Part shown: piece by piece, positions 19,709-30,883 of the stretch
How positions within the stretch are numbered: the stretch's first letter is position 1
Layout of the letters: every line of letters begins with the position of its first letter
NCBI GenBank assembly: GCA_017856455.1
Contig: JAFMEZ010000002.1
Location: 24,848 to 88,847 of the forward strand
From: Parafilimonas sp.
GTDB lineage: Bacteria; Bacteroidota; Bacteroidia; Chitinophagales; Chitinophagaceae
Length of the DNA stretch: 64,000 bases
Direction: 5' to 3'
Translations under genes and position numbers: made by a program
The notes under the pieces: generated by a model
Databases searched by the model: none
The model's input: the letters and a program-made list of their open reading frames with translations, nothing else
Told to the model about the DNA's origin: nothing

Positions 19709-21150
19709 GGAAGTTTTTGTTGTGATTTTTTCTTTGCTTCCATGAATTCATCCATTTGGAGGTAATTCAGTTTTTTTGCGATGATGTTTTTGTTGTTATC
19801 TAACAAATAAGCCATTGGTGTTTGATAGACATCATACAATTGACGAAATCCCGGCTTTCCTGCCTTGTAGATTTTATCTTTCATTTCATCAGTCTGGTAA
19901 ATATGCGTCCAACCAACAAGTTTATTGTCTTTGATGAATTTCAACCAATTCTGTTTTCCACCATCCACCATTACTCCGATCATTTTTATTCCGTTCTTCT
20001 TCCATTTTGCCTGATATATTGAATCCATCTTGGGTACTTCCTCTTTACAGTGTCCGCATGTAGGATCCCAGAAACATATCACTGTAAATGGTGCCTGTAC
20101 TGAACTCAATAAAAATGGACGACCAAGCGTGTCAATCATTTGAAGCTCTGGCGCCTTCAATCCTATGCGATTAGACATCATTGAGTAGCCTCTGTCGTAC
20201 ACAAATTTTTTATACTGCTCATTCATCCATGTATCTGCCTGTCCGGTTAAAAAGTATTTTTCAAACAGATGTACAAAAACAGCATCCTGTCCCATGTACT
20301 TCGGATTGACATACTTGTCTGTCAAACTTGAAAGAAAGAACTTAAACATCTCTTCATTGGGCTTGGATGCCTGTAACATTCTATCTGCATATACGATCAA
20401 TGAATCTGGAATTTGTGGTAAAACCTGATCATAGTATCGATCAAATTTTCCTTGCAATACAGGGGTGCGAATCAGTCTTTCATCTGTAAAACTGATACCG
20501 TCCCAAAAATGGTCCTTATAATAATTGTATGCAAAGACGCTATCATATTTACCTTTCGGATGTTTTGAAGCTGGCGGTACTTCCGGATCTTGCAGAATAT
20601 TAAAAATTGAAGTCAGTAAGCTGTTTGGATATTTCTTCTGCAAATCGACTCTATAATCTTGCATGGATTGACCCAGTACTTTTATTTTATTATTGATGGA
20701 ATCATATCCTGGTTCTCCAGATTTCCCTGTTATACTTTTTCTTAGTTCATTGATGCTGCTTCCAATTGCAAATGACATTTGCTGGTATTGAGTAAAAGTT
20801 GTGTTGTCTAATGAGTTTTCAAATTGCAGCGATTGCAATAAATCACTGGTATCTGCTTTCAGCGAAAATTTCAGGTCCTTGTCAATGATGCATTCCACCC
20901 ATCCATTTTTTTCTGGGAATACAATTAGATAAATACCCCCTTGTAATTTTTTGATCCCAGAGAATACTGCATCACCAGATGGCTCAATTTTTGCAGAATC
21001 AATCAGGTATTGTTTATTACCAAAGTGATAGGCAATGTAAAGATGACCTTTATTGAAAGGTTTGATATTTGCCTTGATCTCATAGGCTGACTGACCGTAT
21101 GAAATAAAATGAATGCTTATGAAAGCAAAGGCCATTAAGAGAATTCTCAT
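19705..21150 (-). CDS. Secreted TlpA/thioredoxin-like protein (N-terminal DUF4369-like region)
   Basis: 'CFWDPTCGHCKEEVPKMDSIYQ' CxxC; signal peptide MRILLMAFAFISIHFISYGQS. Confidence 0.85.
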   Translation of the reverse strand: MRILLMAFAFISIHFISYGQSAYEIKANIKPFNKGHLYIAYHFGNKQYLIDSAKIEPSGDAVFSGIKKLQGGIYLIVFPEKNGWVECIIDKDLKFSLKADTSDLLQSLQFENSLDNTTFTQYQQMSFAIGSSINELRKSITGKSGEPGYDSINNKIKVLGQSMQDYRVDLQKKYPNSLLTSIFNILQDPEVPPASKHPKGKYDSVFAYNYYKDHFWDGISFTDERLIRTPVLQGKFDRYYDQVLPQIPDSLIVYADRMLQASKPNEEMFKFFLSSLTDKYVNPKYMGQDAVFVHLFEKYFLTGQADTWMNEQYKKFVYDRGYSMMSNRIGLKAPELQMIDTLGRPFLLSSVQAPFTVICFWDPTCGHCKEEVPKMDSIYQAKWKKNGIKMIGVMVDGGKQNWLKFIKDNKLVGWTHIYQTDEMKDKIYKAGKPGFRQLYDVYQTPMAYLLDNNKNIIAKKLNYLQMDEFMEAKKKSQQKLP

Positions 21151-21202
21151 GTAGGGGGCTTTCCGCAAAATTATTCAATAACTTTATAAATCAATCTTAA
21201 AT

Positions 21203-22633
21203 ATGAGAAGGAAAAAGGATACGATGATGTTGGAGTTGGAAGTTGTTGGATATGCTGCTGGAGGTAAATCGTTGGCAAAAAAAGATGGAAAAGTAATATT
21301 TATTGAAGGAGCTGTGCCTGGGGATATCGTAGATGTTAGGATAACAAAAAATAAAAAAGATTGGGCTGAAGGTACAGTCAGGAAAATACACCAATTCTCT
21401 AAAGACAGGGTCGTTCCTTTTTGTAAGCATTTTGGCGTTTGTGGGGGATGTAAATGGCAGATGTTGCCATATGAAAAGCAAGCGTTTTATAAACAGTCAG
21501 AAGTAGAGCAACATCTCAAGCGAATTGGGAAAGTTGACATACCAGAGATTCAACCAATTGCATCTGCTAAGGAAACTGTTTTTTATAGGAATAAACTGGA
21601 GTATACGTTCAGCTCCAAAAAATATTTCACTACAGATGAAATAGCTCAATTGAACTTACCTGTTGGAGAAAAAATTGGACTCCCTTCAATTCCTGCCTTG
21701 GGTTTTCATGTTCCAGGTTCGTTTGATAAGGTAATTGATATTGATGAATGTTTCTTACAGCAGGAGCCAAGCAATCAGGTTAGAAATGATCTCAGAAAAT
21801 TTGTGCTTGATAAAGGGTACAGTTTTTATGACATAAGAAATCACATTGGGTTGATGCGAAACCTGATGATAAGGAAATGTACCACAGGAGATTTAATGGT
21901 AAATGTTGTTTTTGGGGAAGATGATCGTGATGCCATTGCAGATGTAATGAAATTTTTAAGAGAGCGTTTTTCAGCAATCACTTCTCTTTATTATACTGTG
22001 AATACAAAATTCAATGACAGTATATTTGATCAGCAGCCCATCTTGTTTAGTGGTAATGCTTATGCGATAGAAAAATTAGGAAAATGGAAATTTAAAATCA
22101 GTCCTAAGTCATTTTTTCAAACCAATACAAAGCAAGCAGAGCGGCTCTATCAGATTACAAAAGATTTTACTGAATTAACGGGCAAAGAAATTGTTTATGA
22201 TTTGTACTGCGGTACAGGTAGTATTGGCATATTTGTTAGTGATCTTGCAAAAAAAATCATAGGCGTTGAGTTGATTGAAGAAGCTATAGCTGATGCTAAA
22301 GAAAATGTTTCCTTGAATCAAATTTCAAATGCATCTTTCTTTGCTGGTGATGTAGCAAATATTTGTACTGATGATTTTTTCCAAATACATGGTCGTCCAG
22401 ATGTCATCATCACAGATCCGCCGCGAGCAGGTATGCATGAAAAATTGATTCATCAGATTTTACACATGCAGGCTCCTACGGTGGTGTATGTGAGCTGTAA
22501 TCCTGCAACACAGGCCAGGGATCTCAACCTATTGTCTGAAAAATATGCGGTTACTGCCATAAAACCAGTTGACATGTTCCCGCATACACATCATATTGAA
22601 AATGTTGTTCAACTCAAGTTGAAGAGAGATTGA
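21203..22633 (+). CDS. rlmD: 23S rRNA (uracil-5-)-methyltransferase, RumA/RlmD type
   Basis: TRAM domain; 'HFGVCGGCKWQMLPYEKQ'; 'VYDLYCGTGSIGIF', 'ITDPPRAGMHEK', 'VYVSCNPATQARDL'. Confidence 0.92.
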   Translation: MRRKKDTMMLELEVVGYAAGGKSLAKKDGKVIFIEGAVPGDIVDVRITKNKKDWAEGTVRKIHQFSKDRVVPFCKHFGVCGGCKWQMLPYEKQAFYKQSEVEQHLKRIGKVDIPEIQPIASAKETVFYRNKLEYTFSSKKYFTTDEIAQLNLPVGEKIGLPSIPALGFHVPGSFDKVIDIDECFLQQEPSNQVRNDLRKFVLDKGYSFYDIRNHIGLMRNLMIRKCTTGDLMVNVVFGEDDRDAIADVMKFLRERFSAITSLYYTVNTKFNDSIFDQQPILFSGNAYAIEKLGKWKFKISPKSFFQTNTKQAERLYQITKDFTELTGKEIVYDLYCGTGSIGIFVSDLAKKIIGVELIEEAIADAKENVSLNQISNASFFAGDVANICTDDFFQIHGRPDVIITDPPRAGMHEKLIHQILHMQAPTVVYVSCNPATQARDLNLLSEKYAVTAIKPVDMFPHTHHIENVVQLKLKRD

Positions 22634-22668
22634 TTCAGGTTTGTTAATTTTACATCATAATTATATAT

Positions 22669-23364
22669 ATGGAATCAGATATAAGGCCAGGCAGGTTTCA
22701 AGTGTTGCCAGTAGTCATTAAAAATCTTCTCATCATCAATGGTCTGGTATGGCTGGCTCAAATAACCATCGGACAAGATCTGATTTCCATCGAAGATTTA
22801 TTTGCGCTTCATCATTTCAGCTCTCAGTATTACCATCCTTGGCAATACATTACCTATATGTTTCTGCATTCATCTGAATCCTTTTTTCATATCCTGTTCA
22901 ATATGTTCGCACTATGGATGTTTGGATCAACGCTGGAGAATTTATGGGGACCCGGAAGGTTCTTGATTTTTTATCTTGTTTGTGGATTGGGAGCAGGTAT
23001 TACACAAGCATTAGCACTCACGTATGACATTGCTCAGTATACCACACTTTTCGATGCAGGAAAAATATCTGCAGAGGAATTCTTTTTAATGTCTAATGTT
23101 CCAACACTTGGTGCATCAGGAGCAGTGATGGGAATATTTGCAGCATTTGCATATACTTTTCCAAATAGTCAAATGATCATCCTTCCCATTCCTTTTCCCA
23201 TCAAAGCAAAATGGGCGTTATTGGGATTAGCAGTTTTGGATCTCTTGGGTGGGATTTCTAGCAGCTCAACAGGTATTGCACACTTCGCACACCTTGGAGG
23301 TGCTGCAGTAGGTATTATCATTGTAATGATTTGGAATAGGAACAATAGAAGACATTTTTATTAA
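22669..23364 (+). CDS. Rhomboid family intramembrane serine protease
   Basis: Catalytic GASG ('PTLGASGAVMGIFAAFAY') and 'AHFAHLGGAAVG'. Confidence 0.92.
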   Translation: MESDIRPGRFQVLPVVIKNLLIINGLVWLAQITIGQDLISIEDLFALHHFSSQYYHPWQYITYMFLHSSESFFHILFNMFALWMFGSTLENLWGPGRFLIFYLVCGLGAGITQALALTYDIAQYTTLFDAGKISAEEFFLMSNVPTLGASGAVMGIFAAFAYTFPNSQMIILPIPFPIKAKWALLGLAVLDLLGGISSSSTGIAHFAHLGGAAVGIIIVMIWNRNNRRHFY

Positions 23365-23365
23365 T

Positions 23366-24271
23366 ATGGCTCCAACTTCAAGATATTATACTCCTTCTAC
23401 AAAATGGGATTCAAGTAATCCTCTGCTGATGTTGATTATTGTTCAGGCAATGTTTTTTGTGGGACTCAATTTTATAAAAAGTATTTATACATTTTCAAGA
23501 TTAGATCCGGAAGCGTTTTACCGAAATATTTATTATTGGTCAGTGCTTTCTGCTGATCATGAAACATTTCTAACAAGACCATGGACATTTTTTACGATGA
23601 TATTTTCTGAAGTGAAACTGATCATGGTTATTGGTAACTTGATTTGGACTTGGACATTTGGTTTTTTAATTCAGGATTTAGTTGGCGGAGAAAAAATATT
23701 TCCTGTTTATATATACAGCAGTTTTTTTGCGGGACTTGCCTTTATTTTGGTCACAAATGTTTTTCAAACTGAATTGGTTTCATATTCTTTTTTCAATGGG
23801 GTAACTGCTGGAATATTGGGATTGGCCAGTGCAGCGACAACCATATCTCCAAAATACCGAATCTTCCCAATGCTTGGAGGCGGGATTCCTTTATGGATCA
23901 TCGCACTCGTCTATGTATTATTAAATGTTAGTACTTCGGGAGGCTATTATTTTATTATTCCACAACTGATTGCACTATTTGTAGGATTTAGCTTTGTGCG
24001 ATTAATGCAAAATGGATATGATGCTGGTTCATGGATGATTTCTTTTTATAGTCAAATCGTGAACTTTCTCTCTCCTAAAAAAAGAAAGGAAAAGCAATCG
24101 AGACATCAATCATTCTATGATACTACTGGTCGTCAACCATTTGTAAAAAAAGCAAATCTAACACAGAAGCGTGTGGATGAGTTATTGGACAAGATTAACC
24201 AATTTGGCTATGATCATCTGACTGAAGAAGAAAAAGATTTTCTAAAGCAGGCAAGTAAAAAAGATCTTTAA
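23366..24271 (+). CDS. Rhomboid-fold protein lacking catalytic Ser/His (putative pseudoprotease) with charged C-terminal tail
   Basis: Rhomboid-like TM pattern but FNGVTAG in place of GxSG and no AHxxG; C-term 'QKRVDELLDKINQFGYDHLTEEEKDFLKQASKKDL'. Confidence 0.85.
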   Translation: MAPTSRYYTPSTKWDSSNPLLMLIIVQAMFFVGLNFIKSIYTFSRLDPEAFYRNIYYWSVLSADHETFLTRPWTFFTMIFSEVKLIMVIGNLIWTWTFGFLIQDLVGGEKIFPVYIYSSFFAGLAFILVTNVFQTELVSYSFFNGVTAGILGLASAATTISPKYRIFPMLGGGIPLWIIALVYVLLNVSTSGGYYFIIPQLIALFVGFSFVRLMQNGYDAGSWMISFYSQIVNFLSPKKRKEKQSRHQSFYDTTGRQPFVKKANLTQKRVDELLDKINQFGYDHLTEEEKDFLKQASKKDL

Positions 24272-24277
24272 GTTTCC

Positions 24278-25423
24278 ATGAAATCGACATCAGCTGGGTT
24301 ATTCAATATCATCATGAAATTTTTCTCATGGATGCTTATTGTATTTATGTTGATTTGTGCCTGTTCGCCATTCATTCATCCCAAGTATTTATGGTTCATT
24401 GGATTTTTAAGTCTCCTCTTCCCTTACATTTTTTTCTTGGTGCTTTTATTTTTAATCTATTGGCTGTTTAAGTTTTCAAGATTTTTTATTTATCCTTTTT
24501 TCGCACTCATACTATCAGCTTATTCTTTACAGTTTAATTTTTCATTTCACCAACCCAACAGTTTTGTAAAAGAAAAAGATAAACAGCATTTAAGGGTCAT
24601 GAGCTGGAATATCAGACATTTTATTCCATATAACGAGAGCAATTTTAAGCCAGTCAATAAGGATCAAATTGAAAAAGTATTTGATGAAGTTCTTTCCAAT
24701 AATCCTGATATTGTTTGCTTTCAGGAGTTTATTTCTCTTCCTAATCTTGGAACACAAAATCCATTTCATCAATTGACTAAGCAATATGGTTATACATATT
24801 TTCAATTTGATGGTGCTGATATTTTTAAATCCAATCAGTATAGCGGTACAGCTATATTTTCAAAATACCCAATCATCAATGAAGGTGTAATTCAATATCC
24901 TGATAAAAATGCTGATAATACAGAAGCGACTGTGTATGCAGATGTTGTGAAAGGGAAGGATACCATAAGGATTTATTCATTTCATTTACAGTCATTTGGT
25001 TTTGGGAATAGAGAGTATAAAATTTTGGGAACAGTTAAAAATGATCATGCTGATGTGCGTGAGTCGAAATACCTGATCAAAAAAATGAAAAACACTTTTG
25101 AAGTTCATGGCTCACAGGCGGATTTTCTTACACAAGTGTTGAAAGAATCGCCTTACCCATATATTTTGGCTGGAGACCTGAATGATGTTCCAGGATCATA
25201 TGCTTATTTGTCGGTCAGAGGCGATCATAAAGATGCTTTTCTGGAAAAAGGGTTTTTTCTAGGATCTACCTTTACAAGTTCATTCTCTTTTTTGCTTAAA
25301 AGCATCCCAACTTTACGTATTGATTATATTTTCCATCCCAACCAATTCAATACCATTCAATACAAAAGAGGTGGGGTAAATATTTCAGACCATTTTTATT
25401 TGCTGGCTGACATCCGTTTGTAG
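24278..25423 (+). CDS. Endonuclease/exonuclease/phosphatase family protein, membrane-anchored
   Basis: N-terminal TM segments; 'LRVMSWNIRHF', 'DIVCFQEF', 'ILAGDLNDVPGSYAY', 'RIDYIFHP', 'ISDHFYLLADI'. Confidence 0.92.
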   Translation: MKSTSAGLFNIIMKFFSWMLIVFMLICACSPFIHPKYLWFIGFLSLLFPYIFFLVLLFLIYWLFKFSRFFIYPFFALILSAYSLQFNFSFHQPNSFVKEKDKQHLRVMSWNIRHFIPYNESNFKPVNKDQIEKVFDEVLSNNPDIVCFQEFISLPNLGTQNPFHQLTKQYGYTYFQFDGADIFKSNQYSGTAIFSKYPIINEGVIQYPDKNADNTEATVYADVVKGKDTIRIYSFHLQSFGFGNREYKILGTVKNDHADVRESKYLIKKMKNTFEVHGSQADFLTQVLKESPYPYILAGDLNDVPGSYAYLSVRGDHKDAFLEKGFFLGSTFTSSFSFLLKSIPTLRIDYIFHPNQFNTIQYKRGGVNISDHFYLLADIRL

Positions 25424-25459
25424 GGTATTGAAGTAGTCTTTCTTCTGCAAATCAATCTA

Positions 25460-25467
25460 TATCTTTG
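25460..25467 (+). promoter_or_regulatory. Candidate -7 promoter box for cysS
   Basis: TATCTTTG matches TAnnTTTG, 17 bp before ATG. Confidence 0.5.
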
Positions 25468-25484
25468 CGGTCAGATTAATCTAT

Positions 25485-26996
25485 ATGTCGACATTGCAAT
25501 TTTATAATTCGCTTACCAGAGAAAAAGAAGCATTCAAATCAATTTTACCAGGTAAAGTTGGCATGTATGTATGTGGACCAACAGTAAGTGGAGAGAGTCA
25601 CCTTGGTCATGCAAGACCTTTCATAACGTTCGACATCGTTTATAGATACCTCAAACATTTGGGTTATCAGGTTAGGTATGTTAGAAATATCACTGATGCT
25701 GGCCATTTCGAAGAAGAAGGAAGGGAGAGTGAAGACAAGATTTCCAAAAAGGCAGTATTGGAAAAAATGGAGCCCATGGAATTGGTTCAGAAGTACACCA
25801 ATCTTTTTCATTGGGCAATGAGGGCATTTAATAATCTTGAACCTAGTATTGAACCCACTGCAACTGGCCATATTGTTGAACAAATTGTGATGATTGAAAA
25901 AATCATTCAGGATGGATATGCTTATGTAGTGAATGGTTCTGTTTATTTTGATGTTGAAAAATATCATAAAGATTTTGGTGCAAAAGGAATGCAATATGGT
26001 ATTCTGAGTGGAAGGGTTTTGGAGGAACAATTGGAAACGACAAGAGAATTGGAGTCGCAGGATGAAAAAAGAAATAAAATTGATTTTGCGCTCTGGAAAA
26101 ATGCTGCTCCCGAACACATCATGCGTTGGCAAAGTCCCTGGGGAATCGGTTTCCCAGGATGGCATATTGAATGTTCTGCGATGAGTACAAAGTATTTAGG
26201 GGAAGAGTTTGATATTCATGGTGGTGGCATGGATTTACAATTCCCTCATCATGAATGTGAAATTGCGCAGAGTGCCGTATGCAATCATAAAATTCCAGCA
26301 AAGTATTGGTTGCACAATAACATGATTACCATCAACGGCAAAAAGATGGGAAAGAGTTACAACAATGTAATCAAGCTTAGTGAGCTCTTTTCAGGGACAC
26401 ATGAAATTTTAACGCAAGGGTATTCACCCATGACTGTTCGTTTCTTCATTCTTCAGACGCATTATAGAAGTACACTTGATTTTAGTAATGAAGCACTGCA
26501 GGCATCAGAAAAAGGACTAAAGAGAATGTGGGAAGCCTTTTCTTATTTGCGAAAAATGTCATTATCTCAAACTGATGCAGATGCAAGCAACATTGAATTA
26601 GAAAATAAAGTAATTGGGATCTTGAATGGTTTGGAGGAAGACATGAATGATGATCTGAACACTGCCAAGGTAATGGCTGGATTATTTGAATTGGTGCCGG
26701 TTATCAATTCTATTAAAGATGGAAAAATTGATCGTAATGCACTTTCCTCAAAGACGCTAGCGCTGATGCAAGGTCAGTTTACCACCTATTTGGTTGATAT
26801 ATTTGGACTAACTGATGAGAGCAAACAAGACGATGATAAATTGACTGCTGTCCTTCAATTGATTGGAGAAATCAGAAAAGATGCTCGCTCCAGAAAAGAT
26901 TTTGCAACATCTGATAAAATCAGGAATCAATTGTTAGCTGCCGGTATACAACTAAAAGACGAAAAGGACGGTGGAATGAGTTGGGAATTGCTTTAA
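25485..26996 (+). CDS. cysS: Cysteinyl-tRNA synthetase
   Basis: 'MYVCGPTVSGESHLGHARPFITFDIVYRYL', 'GWHIECSAMSTKYLGEEFDIHGGGMDLQFPHHECEIAQS', 'KKMGKS'. Confidence 0.97.
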   Translation: MSTLQFYNSLTREKEAFKSILPGKVGMYVCGPTVSGESHLGHARPFITFDIVYRYLKHLGYQVRYVRNITDAGHFEEEGRESEDKISKKAVLEKMEPMELVQKYTNLFHWAMRAFNNLEPSIEPTATGHIVEQIVMIEKIIQDGYAYVVNGSVYFDVEKYHKDFGAKGMQYGILSGRVLEEQLETTRELESQDEKRNKIDFALWKNAAPEHIMRWQSPWGIGFPGWHIECSAMSTKYLGEEFDIHGGGMDLQFPHHECEIAQSAVCNHKIPAKYWLHNNMITINGKKMGKSYNNVIKLSELFSGTHEILTQGYSPMTVRFFILQTHYRSTLDFSNEALQASEKGLKRMWEAFSYLRKMSLSQTDADASNIELENKVIGILNGLEEDMNDDLNTAKVMAGLFELVPVINSIKDGKIDRNALSSKTLALMQGQFTTYLVDIFGLTDESKQDDDKLTAVLQLIGEIRKDARSRKDFATSDKIRNQLLAAGIQLKDEKDGGMSWELL

Positions 26997-29185
26997 TAGC
27001 GTGCCATCCTCATTGCAAGCTCTTTTAGCTTTTCGTGATTTTTTAATCGATCGTTCATTTTTTCAAGCGACTGTTGTGAAATTGACCAGTTCATGGGAAA
27101 ATTATCAATCTCACCCTTTCCATATAAGTTAATAGTATGATATGTTGTATCACCTTTGTACAATTCAAGTAAATATTTATATAATCTTAAGTTGTTAAAA
27201 TCAGTCTGACTTGCATAAGAGCCCATAATAGTCTTTATGGGTGCAGCAAGATCGTTTACCAAAGGATGAGTTTTTCTGATTTTATTTTTATTATCCGCTT
27301 GGTTGCTGATATGAATGACATGAAAGCGAATCTTTTTAAATGCATGATTGGGGTTGATTTTTAATGAATCTGCAATCATATCATTTAAATCAAGAATCAT
27401 TTCATATACAATACCTCCTCCTGAATTATCAAAATAACCTCCATCAACAAAATATTGATCTCTGATTCTGCCTGCTGGACTGAAATAGGGGAATCTGGCG
27501 CCAAGCACAACGGCAGTTGAAAGGTTCATGGATTCATTGCCATTCAATTGTCCGAGTATATCTATTCTTTTTCCAGAGATTTCATTGTCAAATTGGATAT
27601 TGCTAATGAGTCCTGGAGTTCCATCTTGCATCCTAGTTGTGTTGATGGCAACGACCGGATCGAAAGTTTTATTCTTTGAAGATAAAATGGCACTGAGGTC
27701 ATTTTGCATAAATGAACTGATGGAATCAGTTTTATTTGTGTATTCCATCGACTTCTCCAATGCACTTGCCCTGTCGGTTGATTGTAAACCAGGAATAAAT
27801 GGTACAACAAGATCTGGGCCTAATAATCTTGCTAACGGGAAACTTAAAAAATCATTGGATAAATAAGACTGAATTTTGTTAAGCCTGTCTTTAAGTTTTT
27901 CATGCATGCTTCCGTAAAAAACTATATTACCCAAGCTTCCGCCTGATGCACCAGAGAGGCAGAACAGATTCTTGGAGAACTTAGCTTTTGACTTCTCTTC
28001 TAGTTCAGAAAGCACTGAGGCTGTCCAATATGCAGATCTTGAGGCTCCGCCATCTGCCAATACCAGATAAATAGGAAATTCATTTAGATCATTGTTGTAT
28101 AGTTCTTGCTTTCGATTCTCAATCCAATCGATAAATTTTTTACGTAGCAGCGGTCTGCTTTTATAATCAATTGTTTGTTCGGTAGATACAATACGAACGT
28201 TATGCGTTTCAACAAAATATCCAATGATCACCAAAGCTGCTAAAAATATAAAGTGAAAATTGATCTGAAGTTTAATAGACAAGAGCGACAAAATATTTCC
28301 AGCACCAAGAAGTACAGCAAATGAAATCAGGATGATGGGTAGGGGACTTACAAATCTTGCAAATGATATATCGAAAATGATATTAAAATAAATGAAAATT
28401 GCAATCAATGAGAAAAGAACAAACAACAGAAATATATTTTTTTCTGTTTGCATGGTAAGTTCTTTATTCAATTTTTCTTTTGAACTTGTTGGATCAGTAA
28501 ATATCCATGTAATCAGTTTCTTGTATTTATTCTCAGTGGATTGAAGATTAAAGTATGTTGGAAAAATATTTTGTTTGCCTGAACCACTGATCTTTCTTCT
28601 TGTAATGACCAGGTATAAATATCCAGTTTGAAGCATTGGCAAGAAGCTGATATAAGTATTCAGCTTATTAGAATAAGTCATCCACGCTATACTCGCAATA
28701 AAAACAATCCAGACAAAAATTCTGATATTTAATAAGATATTGCGCTTGCTTACATGATTAATTTTTTCAAATGCTTTATGCAGTAATACATAAGCAATCA
28801 GATGAATTACAAATATGATTGAATGTGTGAAAGCATTATCATAAGTAGGTTCTAGCGATATGAGTGAAATGAAGATAACACTGAAACACAGATAACCTAA
28901 GAGCCGGGGTGCATGATATAGCCCCTTTTTTGCAACACTGAAAAGTCTATCATGATTGTATGCAATTAATCTTGAAGTATACCAGGTAATGAGCACCCAA
29001 AAGTGCAGCGTGATAAGAAAAAACAATCCTGTTTGTTTGGACTGGAGTCCTGTTAGAATGATATCTTTTCCCTGAACGAAATCAGTAAAGAAAACATATA
29101 CAATACTGATGAGCAGTATGCTGGGGAAAAACGTTCTGCCAAGTTGGAGAATGATAGCAATCTGTTGCAATAATTTTTTGATCAT
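26993..29185 (-). CDS. Polytopic membrane protein with C-terminal patatin-like phospholipase domain
   Basis: ~330 aa TM-rich N-terminus; GxSxG-type '[10 protein letters not shown]'; '[14 protein letters not shown]' Asp dyad; start chosen at the ATG overlapping the obgE stop. Confidence 0.85.
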   Translation of the reverse strand: MIKKLLQQIAIILQLGRTFFPSILLISIVYVFFTDFVQGKDIILTGLQSKQTGLFFLITLHFWVLITWYTSRLIAYNHDRLFSVAKKGLYHAPRLLGYLCFSVIFISLISLEPTYDNAFTHSIIFVIHLIAYVLLHKAFEKINHVSKRNILLNIRIFVWIVFIASIAWMTYSNKLNTYISFLPMLQTGYLYLVITRRKISGSGKQNIFPTYFNLQSTENKYKKLITWIFTDPTSSKEKLNKELTMQTEKNIFLLFVLFSLIAIFIYFNIIFDISFARFVSPLPIILISFAVLLGAGNILSLLSIKLQINFHFIFLAALVIIGYFVETHNVRIVSTEQTIDYKSRPLLRKKFIDWIENRKQELYNNDLNEFPIYLVLADGGASRSAYWTASVLSELEEKSKAKFSKNLFCLSGASGGSLGNIVFYGSMHEKLKDRLNKIQSYLSNDFLSFPLARLLGPDLVVPFIPGLQSTDRASALEKSMEYTNKTDSISSFMQNDLSAILSSKNKTFDPVVAINTTRMQDGTPGLISNIQFDNEISGKRIDILGQLNGNESMNLSTAVVLGARFPYFSPAGRIRDQYFVDGGYFDNSGGGIVYEMILDLNDMIADSLKINPNHAFKKIRFHVIHISNQADNKNKIRKTHPLVNDLAAPIKTIMGSYASQTDFNNLRLYKYLLELYKGDTTYHTINLYGKGEIDNFPMNWSISQQSLEKMNDRLKNHEKLKELAMRMARY

Positions 29186-30186
29186 ATCCCTTCTTGCTGA
29201 TTCAGGTTTTTCCAAAGAAGGTCTTTCAATTGCTGCAGACCAGTATTGGAAACCGAAGAAATAAATACATGGGGGATATTGGATGGAAGTTCTTTTGCAA
29301 TCGCTTGTTTTAGTTCATCATCAAGCATATCACTTTTGCTTATGGCAATGATGAATTTTTTGTCAAGCAGTTCTGGATTATATTGTTCAAGTTCGTTGAG
29401 TAAAATATTCCATTCCTCTTTATGGTCTTTACTGTCTGCAGGGATGAGAAAAAGTAAAACTGGATTCCTTTCAATATGTCGAAGAAATCTATGTCCCAGT
29501 CCTTTTCCTTCCGCAGCTCCTTCTATAATACCAGGCAGGTCTGCGATACAGAATGATCTACCGTCTCGGTACTCTACCATTCCTAGTTGAGGAGTGAGTG
29601 TAGTGAATGCGTAATCTGCAATTTTGGGTTTAGCAGCTGTCATGCTAGAAAGGAGTGTTGATTTTCCAGCATTTGGAAATCCAACAAGTCCCACATCTGC
29701 CAATACTTTTAGTTCCAGAATTTTCCATCCTTCAATTCCTGGTTCACCTGGTTGAGCGTATTCTGGAGCTTGCCTGGTTGCAGTGGCAAAATTTTTATTT
29801 CCCAATCCACCTCTTCCGCCTTTTACCCAAATGAATTCCTGTCCGTCTTCCAGTATTTCAATTTCTTTTTTACCACTTTCCTCATCAACTGCGATCGTTC
29901 CAAGGGGCACTTCGATCACAATATCCTTTCCATCTTTTCCAGTCATATTGTTTTTGTTGCCACCTTGTCCGTTTTCTGCAACAACATTTTTATAATATCT
30001 CAAGTGAAGTAGCGTCCATAGGTTTTTATTTCCCCTTAGGATAATATGTCCACCTCTTCCACCGTCGCCACCATCAGGACCAGCCTGTGGGTTGAACTTT
30101 GTACGCATAAAGTGTTTGCTTCCCGCTCCGCCATGTCCACTTTTACAGAACACCCTTATCTGATCAACAAAATTTGATTTTTCCAT
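29182..30186 (-). CDS. obgE: GTPase Obg/CgtA
   Basis: '[37 protein letters not shown]', '[34 protein letters not shown]'. Confidence 0.97.
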   Translation of the reverse strand: MEKSNFVDQIRVFCKSGHGGAGSKHFMRTKFNPQAGPDGGDGGRGGHIILRGNKNLWTLLHLRYYKNVVAENGQGGNKNNMTGKDGKDIVIEVPLGTIAVDEESGKKEIEILEDGQEFIWVKGGRGGLGNKNFATATRQAPEYAQPGEPGIEGWKILELKVLADVGLVGFPNAGKSTLLSSMTAAKPKIADYAFTTLTPQLGMVEYRDGRSFCIADLPGIIEGAAEGKGLGHRFLRHIERNPVLLFLIPADSKDHKEEWNILLNELEQYNPELLDKKFIIAISKSDMLDDELKQAIAKELPSNIPHVFISSVSNTGLQQLKDLLWKNLNQQEGI

Positions 30187-30252
30187 TTCTTCGGCAAAGT
30201 TAACTGCATACCACCTTGCCTGCCCTAATTTTCCTAATTTTGTTTCGTTGTT

Positions 30253-30537
30253 ATGAAAATTATCAGGTTTTTCCGGAATAAATATATCCTTGTTTCCATA
30301 TTCTTTATAGTGTGGATGTTATTTTTTGACCATAACAATCTTTTTCTCCATTTGCAGTACAGGAGCGAATTAAATGAGTTGAAGCAGAAGAAAAAGTACT
30401 ATCTAGAGCAGATTGAAAAAACCCGTCAGGATGTAGAGATGATGAAAACAAATCCAGCCTGGAAAGAAAAGGTTGCTCGTGAGCAATATTTGATGAAAAA
30501 GGACAATGAAGATCTATACCTAATCAGGGAAAATTAA
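30253..30537 (+). CDS. Septum formation initiator family protein (FtsB/DivIC-like)
   Basis: Short TM + coiled coil '[56 protein letters not shown]'. Confidence 0.85.
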   Translation: MKIIRFFRNKYILVSIFFIVWMLFFDHNNLFLHLQYRSELNELKQKKKYYLEQIEKTRQDVEMMKTNPAWKEKVAREQYLMKKDNEDLYLIREN

Positions 30538-30618
30538 TTCCAATCTTTACACAATAACTGCCTTATTTTTTCGTTTTGATATTGTCTATCCTAGAAGACT
30601 TATTTTAAAATCTTGATT

Positions 30619-30849
30619 ATGAATGAGGTAATGATGAATGAAATGCTGCGGTATTTCTATCATGAGCTCTCTTCAGCTGAATCAATCTCTTACGAGCATT
30701 TTTTAAACGATAATCCCTATTTGATGGAAATATATCAGAGCTATACACAAACACTTGGTAAACTTTCTATCAGCAACTATTCACCATCCCAAGCCACCAT
30801 AGACAACATTCTGCATTATGCGAATGTGGGGGAACTTCCAAATACATAA
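30619..30849 (+). CDS. Hypothetical protein, ~76 aa
   Basis: Intact ORF between divIC and nth on the same strand; start chosen at ATGAATGAGG. Confidence 0.6.
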   Translation: MNEVMMNEMLRYFYHELSSAESISYEHFLNDNPYLMEIYQSYTQTLGKLSISNYSPSQATIDNILHYANVGELPNT

Positions 30850-30883
30850 TTCATTTTCGTTGTAACTTCCTTGCCAATTTATT

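Noticed and set aside
25455-25487. Direct repeat AATCTATAT around the cysS promoter
   Set aside because: Short and AT-rich; overlaps the promoter box and start codon, could easily be chance.
25545-26165. 206-aa minus-strand ORF
   Set aside because: Fully antisense to cysS with no recognisable domain; typical shadow ORF.
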